A stretch of DNA of 6,584 bases, taken from assembly GCA_007124415.1 (NCBI GenBank), contig SLFE01000108.1, positions 1 to 6,584 on the forward strand, in the 5' to 3' direction. This DNA comes from Waddliaceae bacterium (GTDB lineage: Bacteria; Chlamydiota; Chlamydiia; Chlamydiales; SLFE01). Under the pieces are notes generated by a model that was not told the origin of the DNA, did no database searches, and saw nothing but the letters and a program-made list of their open reading frames with translations. Numbering within the stretch: the first letter of the stretch is position 1; each line of letters opens with the position of its first letter. Positions 1 through 6,203 of this stretch are shown here, in pieces. A program made the position numbers and the translations under genes.

Positions 1-1108
1 ATGTATGCCATTCGGGGTGATACCCTTTTTGAGGGTCTTCATGTTCATAAAGGGAGGTTCCGTCAAACAGGCCGAGGGAAAATTCATCGACGGGAAAATG
101 GCCCGGCACCCAATCCAGTATCACGCCGACTCCTTTGCTGTGGAGGTGATCGACAAAAAACTGAAAATCGTCAAGGTCGCCAAAGCGGCGCGTCGGGACA
201 AAGTAACCGGTTACCTGATAACCCCATGATCGATCATAAGGATATTCGGTTATGGGAAGAAGCTCAACATGGGTAAATCCCATCTCGAGAACATAATCGG
301 CAAGCATCGGGGCCAGTTCGCGGTAGTTGTAAAATCGGCCGTCGTTTTTCTTCCAGGAGCCCATATGCACTTCGTAAACAGACATGGGAGCGTTTTCAAA
401 CGAGGTTTTCGCGCGCTTCTCCATCCATTCTGAATCGCTCCACTGAAAGTCGTCATAGCCGCTGACTATTGAGGCGTTTTTAGGCCTAAGTTCGGATGCC
501 AGGGCAAAGGGATCGGATTTTGTGAAAACGTTGCCGACCCGGTCGGTCATTTCAAATTTGTAAGTGTCCCCTTTTTTCAAGCCGGGAACAAACAGCTCCC
601 AGCTGCCCGAATCCTCCACCAGGCTCATTGGGTTGACCCTGCCATCCCACTCGTTGAAATGACCGACGACAGACACTCTTGCCGCATTGGGCGCCCAAAC
701 GACAAAACGAACGCCGGAGATGCCATCGACCTCCCATAAGCGGGCCCCCATAATTTTATAAAGCTCGTAATGCCGCCCCTCGGCAAAAAACTGGCGATCC
801 TCTTCGCTCAGCGTCAGCTCAAACGCGTAAGGGTCGTGCGCGAGCAATCCGTTTTGATGATAGACAAGGTAATCCTCCGGCCGGATAAACTCTTCGGGAA
901 TAAATTCAAAGAGCCCTCGGGAATCGATATGGTCAGCCTCTACATTGATTCCCTTGACGACAAGACGTGCGTTACTTGCCTCCGGCCTGTAAAGGCGGAT
1001 CGCCTGCCTTCCGCTATCACCTTCCACGATACCCAACAGCCGGTGAGGAGAATTTTGCGTTAAACTGAATAGTGATTGATAGGCGCTTAAAGAATCGGGC
1101 TCGGTCAT
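1..1108 (-). CDS. glgB: 1,4-alpha-glucan branching enzyme GlgB, N-terminal half (3' end cut by window edge)
   Basis: GlgB makes the alpha-1,6 branches of glycogen by cutting an alpha-1,4 chain and transferring the piece; it is cytoplasmic. The visible 369 residues match the first half of a family usually a little over 700 long. An N-terminal N1 module covers about residues 15-110 (VYHQNGLLAHDPYAF at 82-96). A CBM48 beta-sandwich follows at about 125-205 (VRFVVWAPNAARVSVVGHF), and the GH13 barrel starts near 240 (YEVHMGSW, SWGYQVTGYFVPTRRFG). GH13 region I is DWVPGHFPVD at 332-341, with D332 and H337. The nucleophile Asp and acid Glu lie beyond the left edge. The ATG at 1108 overlaps the stop of the upstream gene as ATGA, and there is no strong Shine-Dalgarno, so coupled translation is likely. 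The sequence looks chlamydial from memory. Identity is very secure; intactness of the missing half cannot be judged. Confidence 0.96.
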   Translation of the reverse strand, partial: MTEPDSLSAYQSLFSLTQNSPHRLLGIVEGDSGRQAIRLYRPEASNARLVVKGINVEADHIDSRGLFEFIPEEFIRPEDYLVYHQNGLLAHDPYAFELTLSEEDRQFFAEGRHYELYKIMGARLWEVDGISGVRFVVWAPNAARVSVVGHFNEWDGRVNPMSLVEDSGSWELFVPGLKKGDTYKFEMTDRVGNVFTKSDPFALASELRPKNASIVSGYDDFQWSDSEWMEKRAKTSFENAPMSVYEVHMGSWKKNDGRFYNYRELAPMLADYVLEMGFTHVELLPITEYPYDRSWGYQVTGYFVPTRRFGDLDDFQFFVDHLHSKGVGVILDWVPGHFPVDEFSLGLFDGTSLYEHEDPQKGYHPEWHT

Positions 1109-2169
1109 TTTGTAAAATTGTCCAGATAAGAAATGGTCCCATTTTTAAACAGGAGCGGCTCGCCGCAGCGAATGCGCCTTCCCTTGTCCGACTTATTGGA
1201 TTTTAAGCGAAAGCTTTTAAACTCTTTGGGAAATATAAAATCTTTCTCGACATCGCCATCTGCTCGGATAGCCAATCTTCGAAGCTTTTTCTTCGTCCAC
1301 TCAAGATCGATGGTCAAGCCGTCCGCTGTTTTGATAGCGACCAGGCGCCCCGCATGGAATTGCACCGGCAAATTGGGTAAAAACTCAAGAGCTTCCTTCC
1401 TTTCGAGAAAAAACAAATTTCTGATAAAACGCCATCCTTGCGTTAGAAGAGGAAAAGGTGACTGATCCTCATTGGTTATCGGGGGAAGAGCTAAGCCCTG
1501 GTAGTCGCTGTCGAAAAGGCGCGGACACATCATACCCTCGAACCCCGCCAGAAAGAGACGGTAAAAACCTTTGTAATCAAGACAACCGCTTAAAAGGCTC
1601 AAGGCTCCCTCTTCTCCTTTGATAGGCCTATCGGAAAAAACTTGTCCTAACTGATACCAGACAGGGAGAATTTCAGCAAGGTCGGAGCGCCTTTTTACTC
1701 CTTCCCAATCCTGAGATTTGTGGGAACCCAGCGACAGGCGCTCAAGCTTTGGGGAAACATAAGGGGCAAAGCTCCCTGTTGTTGTCGAAACGTACCACTC
1801 TTTTGCATGGACAATATGATCAGGCTCATTTTCAACCCTGAACGAAAGTCCCTGCTCCGGCGTTTTATCAAAATAAACCCCGACTCCCGCATCCGATCCG
1901 TGAATATGGATTCGGTAAAAACCCTTTTGGCTTTTTCCCCAGACTTTGATCATCCCTTTGGCCGGGTCCAACTGCGATGTAAATTCATCTACAGGACCTG
2001 CGATATCAAGACGGATGTCCAATTGAACGGAAGGATTCGCTTCGGATAGATCATAAAAGCAAAGGCGGGCGGGATAAGCGGCCAGCGCCCACGCTGTGCC
2101 GGGTATAGGAATTTTCTCTCCCGGCAGATGAGTGAAAGGTCTGATCTTTTGAGCAATTCGGATAGTCAT
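1105..2169 (-). CDS. Uncharacterised 354-residue protein in the glgB operon, with GH95-like C-terminal segment
   Basis: I cannot name this protein. It has no signal peptide and no clear membrane segment, so it is probably cytoplasmic. Residues 1-130 look beta-rich, with alternating strands such as VQLDIRLDI (48-56) and FYRIHIHG (84-91). The middle (about 160-250) is more helical and aromatic. Residues about 261-303 (LEFLPNLPVQ, then GLTIDLEWTKKKLRRLAIRADG) resemble the C-terminal beta-sandwich of GH95-type fucosidases, where the pattern LLPALP...GG(F)xVDLxWxxGKLxxAxI is common. The barrel carrying the GH95 active site is not present at this length, so this would be a domain-level likeness only. 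The ATG at 2169 overlaps the mtaB stop (ATGA) and has AGGGA four bases upstream; its own stop overlaps the glgB start. Tight packing against glgB suggests a role in alpha-glucan metabolism, which is inference. An uncharacterised gene also precedes glgB in Chlamydia, as I recall. Confidence 0.9.
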   Translation of the reverse strand: MTIRIAQKIRPFTHLPGEKIPIPGTAWALAAYPARLCFYDLSEANPSVQLDIRLDIAGPVDEFTSQLDPAKGMIKVWGKSQKGFYRIHIHGSDAGVGVYFDKTPEQGLSFRVENEPDHIVHAKEWYVSTTTGSFAPYVSPKLERLSLGSHKSQDWEGVKRRSDLAEILPVWYQLGQVFSDRPIKGEEGALSLLSGCLDYKGFYRLFLAGFEGMMCPRLFDSDYQGLALPPITNEDQSPFPLLTQGWRFIRNLFFLERKEALEFLPNLPVQFHAGRLVAIKTADGLTIDLEWTKKKLRRLAIRADGDVEKDFIFPKEFKSFRLKSNKSDKGRRIRCGEPLLFKNGTISYLDNFTK

Positions 2170-3422
2170 CTTTTCCCTATCAATCCCGTTGGGGTATTTT
2201 CGATAAGCTGCACTTTCACAAGCTCGTTAGGACGCAAATCTTCGGAAGGAATTCTCACCTCCAGGAAGTTATCGGTATGCCCTTTGATCTCTTCAGCTGA
2301 ATCGCGCGCTTCGGTGAGTACCCATACCGTTTCCCCGATGTAATTTTGTCTAAGATCATAGGAGATTTTTTCCGCGCGGCGGAGCAATATTTGCTTTCTT
2401 TTATTGATGACATCCGGACTCACTTTATTCGGGTACAAATTCGCTCGCGTTCTCGGCCGGTCGCTATAGGGAAACATATGCACCTTCGCAAATTTCACTT
2501 CCTCCATAACATCCAAAGTTTCCTGAAAGTCTTTTTCAGTCTCTCCGGGGAAGCCGACAATGATATCGGTCGTAAAAGTAAACCTGGGGCTGGCTTTCTT
2601 GAGCCTTTCTACAGACTCCATGAACATATGGCGCGTGTATTTGCGATTCATCCTCTTCAAAACGACATTCGATCCTGACTGCAAGACGATATGCATCGAC
2701 TGGCACGTATTTTTGCCGTTGACGACAGAGTCGAGGAGGTCGTCATCGACCTCGTCGGGATCTATCGAGGAGATGCGAAGCCTCTCCACACCCGGAACCC
2801 GGTCGACAAGACGAACTAGATCGGCGAGGGTATGCCCCCCTCCCCCGTCAAAATCGCCGATATTGATACCGGTCAAAACGATTTCCCTGTATCCGGAGGC
2901 GACCAAATCCTCCACCTCTTTCAAAATGTCGTCCATCGAGCGGGAGCGGGAGCGCCCCCGGACATAAGGGATAATGCAATAGGTGCAAAAGGAGTTGCAG
3001 CCGTCCTGGACTTTGACGAAAGCGCGCGTGTGGGCGTCGAAATTCTTAATCGAGAACTCGGGAACATTTTCATCGGGAAAAAGCTCTTCGATCAAAGTTT
3101 CTTTCCCAGCATTCGGCACCACCTGGGCAACCCCTTCGATAGCACCGACAGTCCCCGGATCCCGTTCGGCGTAGCAGCCGGTCACGTATATTTTCGCCTT
3201 CGGGTAGCGTCTGGCAAGCTGCCTGATTTCATGCCGGCTGCTTTTGTCGGCCGACGCCGTAACCGTGCAGGTGTTGACCACGCAAATGTCGGCCTCTTCC
3301 TCCCCTTCAGCCGGGGTCAGACCTAGGGCAAGAAGCTGGTCGGTAAAAGCCTGCGCTTCGTACTGATTCGTTCGGCACCCGAGGGCGACTGTCTTAAATT
3401 TTTTCTTTGTGTGAGTCGGCAT
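2166..3422 (-). CDS. mtaB: tRNA t6A37 methylthiotransferase MtaB (radical SAM, MiaB/YqeV family)
   Basis: MtaB adds a methylthio group to t6A37 of ANN-decoding tRNAs, giving ms2t6A; it is cytoplasmic and carries two [4Fe-4S] clusters. From the ATG at 3422 the protein has 418 residues, normal for the family. The N-terminal UPF0004 domain has the three auxiliary-cluster cysteines C16 (GCRTNQYE), C52 (NTCTVT) and C83 (TGCYAE). The radical SAM domain has C142, C146 and C149 in GCNSFCTYCIIPYVRGRSRSR form. LQSGS at 247-251 and FPGETEKDF at 291-299 are also typical. The C-terminal TRAM domain covers about 361-418. GCRTNQYE favours MtaB over MiaB (GCQMN) or RimO (GCPKN). The frame is open further upstream, to a GTG at 3509. 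That 29-residue extension is AT-rich and unlike the family and overlaps a good promoter, so ATG 3422 is preferred. It heads an operon with the 354-residue gene and glgB. Confidence 0.95.
   Translation of the reverse strand: MPTHTKKKFKTVALGCRTNQYEAQAFTDQLLALGLTPAEGEEEADICVVNTCTVTASADKSSRHEIRQLARRYPKAKIYVTGCYAERDPGTVGAIEGVAQVVPNAGKETLIEELFPDENVPEFSIKNFDAHTRAFVKVQDGCNSFCTYCIIPYVRGRSRSRSMDDILKEVEDLVASGYREIVLTGINIGDFDGGGGHTLADLVRLVDRVPGVERLRISSIDPDEVDDDLLDSVVNGKNTCQSMHIVLQSGSNVVLKRMNRKYTRHMFMESVERLKKASPRFTFTTDIIVGFPGETEKDFQETLDVMEEVKFAKVHMFPYSDRPRTRANLYPNKVSPDVINKRKQILLRRAEKISYDLRQNYIGETVWVLTEARDSAEEIKGHTDNFLEVRIPSEDLRPNELVKVQLIENTPTGLIGKR
2174..2178 (-). promoter_or_regulatory. Ribosome binding site of the 354-residue gene
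   Basis: The minus strand reads AGGGA followed by AAAG and the ATG at 2169. The site lies inside the last codons of mtaB and supports choosing the overlapping ATG as the start. Confidence 0.6.
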
Positions 3423-3431
3423 AACAGAAAG

Positions 3432-3460
3432 ATTGTAGCATTTTCCTTTTATATTCACAA
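3432..3460 (-). promoter_or_regulatory. Sigma-70-type promoter for the mtaB-orf-glgB operon
   Basis: On the minus strand TTGTGA (3455-3460) and TACAAT (3432-3437) are separated by exactly 17 bases. An AT-rich stretch with an A9T5 run (3467-3480) lies just upstream of the -35 and could act as an UP element or bend. The predicted transcription start falls near 3425, only a few bases before the mtaB ATG at 3422, so the mRNA may be almost leaderless. No Shine-Dalgarno is visible before that ATG, which fits. Confidence 0.6.
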
Positions 3461-3466
3461 CGACGT

Positions 3467-3480
3467 AAAAAAAAATTTTT
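3467..3480. other. A9T5 tract in the divergent intergenic spacer
   Basis: Nine A followed by five T sit between the divergent mtaB and 178-codon genes. Such A-tracts bend DNA and serve as UP elements for RNA polymerase. This one lies directly upstream of the mtaB -35. On the plus strand it also runs into a TTGACT (3479-3484) that could be a -35 for the opposite gene, although no good -10 follows at 16-18 bases. Confidence 0.5.
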
Positions 3481-3514
3481 GACTTAATAATTAAATCGAT
3501 GATATCCACTAACT

Positions 3515-4051
3515 ATGAATCAAGTTTTCATTCAACAAATCAACCCTTCATATGGAGTTCTCGGCTATAATTTTAGACGGGCTGGAACTCGCGCCAGAGA
3601 TTTCATGACTATCACCCTAGTCATTCCAATCCTCATAGGCATCGGTGAAATCTATAAAGGATTTCCAAACAAGCACCGGGCCGGCCTGCCGCCCGAAGAC
3701 GAACCCTGTATCATCAAAAGAATCGCAAGATGCGCCAATTTAATTCTGGCTTTAAAAATCGGCAGAGACGCCTTATGGAGCTTTTGCACTTATCGCGCCC
3801 TTGCCGACGCTTCTCTGGAACAACTCAAACGGATGCCCCTTACTCTTACAGGAGATAAACTGTGCCTTGTTTTGAGCCGGGACGACTATGTGAAGACATT
3901 GAATTCAGGCGAAATATATACGGTTCTCTCGCAAAATGTCGTTGACTGGGAGGTCTTTTTCCGCCAACTGACATGGAAACAAATTATTGATTATAATGAG
4001 GCCTTCTTTCCTGCAGTTTCGGAAGGTTTTCGCTGTGGGTCAAAACAATAA
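3515..4051 (+). CDS. Hypothetical protein, 178 residues, one possible membrane segment
   Basis: I do not recognise this protein. It reads like real coding sequence, with mixed ordinary codon use, a natural amino-acid composition and no rival frame on the other strand over most of its length. A hydrophobic stretch, FMTITLVIPILIGIGEIY (about residues 30-47), could be one membrane helix. A basic, cysteine-containing region follows (about 67-96), then a hydrophilic C-terminal half. No catalytic motif is visible. The start is uncertain: ATG 3515 has no Shine-Dalgarno, and an internal ATG at 3605, just before the hydrophobic stretch, has only a weak AGAG upstream. It diverges from mtaB across a 92-base AT-rich spacer and converges on trkA, overlapping its last 68 bases. 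It may be lineage-specific; no function is proposed. Confidence 0.65.
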   Translation: MNQVFIQQINPSYGVLGYNFRRAGTRARDFMTITLVIPILIGIGEIYKGFPNKHRAGLPPEDEPCIIKRIARCANLILALKIGRDALWSFCTYRALADASLEQLKRMPLTLTGDKLCLVLSRDDYVKTLNSGEIYTVLSQNVVDWEVFFRQLTWKQIIDYNEAFFPAVSEGFRCGSKQ

Positions 4052-4637
4052 TTTCGTCTTTTTCATGAAATTTTGTTCCTTCTTCGATCAAATGAAATTT
4101 TTCATCCCTGTAATAGCAGATCGCCCGGCTCTTTTTCGGCAGTTCCAACTCTTCTACAGAAACAGCGTCCTTCTCGTCCGCAATAAAAGCGAACAAACGG
4201 GCGTCATCTTTTATGGCCGTGGACACTTCGGTACTTCCCGCCCTGTCGATCAGATCCTTCAATGAGCGGCCGACGGTCGAGGAGGGGATAATAACATCTT
4301 CAAGTCCGAGCTCCAGGCAGATCTCCTCTAACTCAGGATCTTCGATCCGGATGACTATCCGATCAATGCCTAAGGAGCGGCCGATAAGACCGGCAATGAT
4401 ATTGTTTTGGTCGTCCCCCGACAAACAATAAAGAATATCGGTGTCTTCAGGATTGACTTCCTTGAGAACCTCGGGGTGGCTGCCGTCGCCGAGCAAAAAA
4501 CTGCAGTCGAGTTTCTCGGAATATTCCTCGATTTTTTTTCCATCTTCCTCAATGATGACAACTTCATGGTCGTCTGCAATGAGCAATTCGGCAGTTTTTG
4601 CCGTTAAATCGGACAAGCCGTTAAATACCACTCTCAT
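3984..4637 (-). CDS. trkA: Trk/Ktr potassium uptake regulatory protein, single RCK unit (TrkA/KtrA type)
   Basis: This is the cytoplasmic gating partner of TrkH/KtrB-type potassium translocators: a ring of RCK domains that opens or closes the pore in response to bound nucleotide. The protein has 217 residues, so it carries one RCK unit like KtrA, not the doubled unit of E. coli TrkA. RCK_N covers about 1-118, with EVVIIEED after the second strand, LLGDGSHPEVL at 48-58 and LSGDDQNN at 72-79. RCK_C covers about 134-205 and ends in DEIIVLTHSENL. The glycine-rich nucleotide loop is degenerate: the expected GxGxxG reads GLSDLT (7-12). ATG 4637 overlaps the trkH stop as ATGA and has GGAGG four bases upstream, so it is preferred to a start at 4664, nine codons further upstream. 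The gene is coupled to trkH. The last 22 codons and the stop overlap the convergent 178-residue gene. Confidence 0.93.
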   Translation of the reverse strand: MRVVFNGLSDLTAKTAELLIADDHEVVIIEEDGKKIEEYSEKLDCSFLLGDGSHPEVLKEVNPEDTDILYCLSGDDQNNIIAGLIGRSLGIDRIVIRIEDPELEEICLELGLEDVIIPSSTVGRSLKDLIDRAGSTEVSTAIKDDARLFAFIADEKDAVSVEELELPKKSRAICYYRDEKFHLIEEGTKFHEKDEIIVLTHSENLPKLQERRPHYNQ

Positions 4638-6067
4638 GATCCCTCCATCCTTTTTCCAAACCACGTCATCTTACTGGCGATGACAAGCCACGGCACAATT
4701 TCTAGCCTCCCTAAATACATGTCGGCGCAAAGAATCAACTTCAACAAAACAGGAAGTTCAGGCGCCGTCACCCCCGCAGAGAGCCCTGTTGTCGCCGTCG
4801 CAGACACCACTTCGAAAAGCGAGTCAAGAGGATCGTAGTCCATCGCGATAAAGGGCAGCCAGGAAAGCGTGATCACTACGCCAAAAAGGGCTATGATGAT
4901 CAGAGCGTTCCTCTGCTCGCTTTTTTGGATCTTGAAATGATAAATCCGCGTATCTTCCACGGCATGCGCCGGCGTTGCCGTCTTTTTGACAATGGAGGCT
5001 ATGACTTTGATCATAATTAAAAGCCTCAGTATTTTGATTCCCCCGGCAGTTGAGCCGATCCCCCCGCCTATAAACATTGAAACAATCAGAATCAACTTGG
5101 ACGCCGGATTTAAGGAAGCGACATCGACGTTTGAAAAACCGGTTGTCGTCTGCGCCGAAAAAGCCAATAGCAAAGCGGCAGGATCAAAAGCCCAAAAGAG
5201 CATAAGAGCGCAAGCGGCGATCAAACCGCAAACGAAAAGAGCAGATACCTGGACGGCATCCATTGTTATTTTCCATTTTTCTTTATAAAGCCGGTGATAA
5301 AAGGGAAGGGACGTAGCCGAGAGGAAGCAAAGAGCGATAATGAAAGTTTGCGCTCCCCACCCAAGCGAGGCCAGGCTGTCGTTATACGGGGCGAACCCCC
5401 CTGTTGATACCGAGGCGAAAACCAGGGAAAACGTGTCGCTCCCGTTTATTCCCAACAACAAAAGCCCTGCGACGCCAACGATGGTGAAGAGTAGATAAAC
5501 GTAAAGAATACGCCTGGCATGCATCTTTGTGCCGCCGACCAGATCATTTGCCTCGGTTCCGGTTTTGATCAATGTTTTCGACACGCTTCCGGACGACATC
5601 AAAAGCGCCAATGAAAAAACCACTATACCCAAGCCACCATACCACTGCATCCAGGAGCGGGCAAAAAGCGTCAGCGGCGGCACAGCGTTGACATCCTCGA
5701 TCATGCTGAGGCCTGTGGTCGTCGCTCCCGACACCGCCTCAAAAAGAGCGTCGACAAACGAAAGTCCCGACATCATAAGAGGCAGCGACATCATCAAAGG
5801 GACAAAGAGAAAAATCCCGACCACAAGAACAAGAGCTTCATTGACCTGCATTTTTTGGGGAGCCTTTAGAAGGGAAAGAAGCCATCCGCCGATGGCTGTC
5901 GCCAAAACAATCAACCCATAGACCAATGTGTATAAATATTCGCGAAAAAAGAGCGATGCGATACAGGGAACCACCGTTAAAGCGCTTAAAATCAAGCACA
6001 ACTGCCCGAAATACTTTAAGATCACGAGCAACCTGACGGGATAATTCAGCTCAGAACGGTTCGCCAC
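4634..6067 (-). CDS. trkH: Trk/Ktr potassium translocating subunit (TrkH/KtrB family)
   Basis: This inner-membrane protein is the potassium-conducting subunit of a Trk/Ktr uptake system. It has 477 residues, normal for TrkH. Hydrophobic segments run through the whole length in four M1-P-M2 repeats. The four selectivity-filter loops are visible: SGATTTGLS (113-121), VSTGGFAP (220-227), SAQTTTGFS (304-312) and SATATTGLS (422-430), each with the filter glycine. GGGIGSTAGGIK (334-345) is the conserved gate-loop region, and YLGRLEI (451-457) near the C terminus is also typical. The start is GTG 6067, with AAGGAG 11 bases upstream and a promoter before that. The stop overlaps the start of trkA, and the two proteins are expected to form one complex. 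Substrate (potassium) is from the family; ion coupling (proton or sodium) cannot be told from sequence. Confidence 0.96.
   Translation of the reverse strand: MANRSELNYPVRLLVILKYFGQLCLILSALTVVPCIASLFFREYLYTLVYGLIVLATAIGGWLLSLLKAPQKMQVNEALVLVVGIFLFVPLMMSLPLMMSGLSFVDALFEAVSGATTTGLSMIEDVNAVPPLTLFARSWMQWYGGLGIVVFSLALLMSSGSVSKTLIKTGTEANDLVGGTKMHARRILYVYLLFTIVGVAGLLLLGINGSDTFSLVFASVSTGGFAPYNDSLASLGWGAQTFIIALCFLSATSLPFYHRLYKEKWKITMDAVQVSALFVCGLIAACALMLFWAFDPAALLLAFSAQTTTGFSNVDVASLNPASKLILIVSMFIGGGIGSTAGGIKILRLLIMIKVIASIVKKTATPAHAVEDTRIYHFKIQKSEQRNALIIIALFGVVITLSWLPFIAMDYDPLDSLFEVVSATATTGLSAGVTAPELPVLLKLILCADMYLGRLEIVPWLVIASKMTWFGKRMEGS
4642..4646 (-). promoter_or_regulatory. Ribosome binding site of trkA
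   Basis: The minus strand reads GGAGG, then GATC, then ATG at 4637. It lies within the last codons of trkH and decides the start in favour of 4637 over the in-frame start at 4664. Confidence 0.75.
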
Positions 6068-6078
6068 TGGATTCTTAG

Positions 6079-6084
6079 CTCCTT
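6079..6084 (-). promoter_or_regulatory. Ribosome binding site of trkH
   Basis: The minus strand reads AAGGAG, 11 bases before the GTG at 6067. The spacing is slightly long, but the motif is strong and supports the non-ATG start. Confidence 0.65.
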
Positions 6085-6103
6085 ACTTGCCACCTTAAGG
6101 AAA

Positions 6104-6132
6104 CATATAGTTTAACAAGGATGAGATGTAAA
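6104..6132 (-). promoter_or_regulatory. Sigma-70-type promoter for trkH-trkA
   Basis: On the minus strand TTTACA (6127-6132, five of six matches to the -35 consensus) and TATATG (6104-6109, four of six) are separated by 17 bases. The predicted transcription start is near 6097, giving a leader of about 30 bases that contains the AAGGAG site. This separates trkH-trkA from the J-domain gene upstream, although read-through is possible because no clear terminator lies between. Confidence 0.6.
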
Positions 6133-6203
6133 TGACAGATATCGTCGGATCAGAATCCAATAGGGACGGCGCCTAACCATGAAAAAATATAGATTGTTGA
6201 ATA

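Noticed and set aside
5..229. Plus-strand open frame of 74 codons at the left edge
   Set aside because: It is antisense to the GlgB catalytic-domain start, including region I.
770..1063. Plus-strand open frame of 97 codons
   Set aside because: It is antisense to the well-conserved N-terminal module of glgB; a shadow frame.
2832..3326. Plus-strand open frame of 164 codons inside mtaB
   Set aside because: It is antisense to the radical SAM and UPF0004 domains of mtaB, whose cysteine motifs are intact. Its own translation has low-complexity, arginine-rich character and no family features.
3423..3509. 29-residue N-terminal extension of MtaB from GTG 3509
   Set aside because: The stretch is AT-rich, unlike other MtaB N termini, and contains a well-spaced promoter; ATG 3422 gives the normal family length.
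3566..3571. TATAAT on the plus strand, considered as a promoter for an internal start at 3605
   Set aside because: No -35-like hexamer lies 16-18 bases upstream, and the site falls inside the longer reading frame.
5529..5921. Plus-strand open frame of 130 codons
   Set aside because: It is antisense to trkH membrane segments; its Ser/Thr/Pro-rich translation is the usual reverse image of hydrophobic codons.
6147..6173. Small inverted repeats GGAT-CAGA-ATCC and GGCGCC between the J-domain gene and trkH, considered as a terminator
   Set aside because: The arms are only 3-4 base pairs and no T-run follows on the minus strand, so a terminator is not supported.
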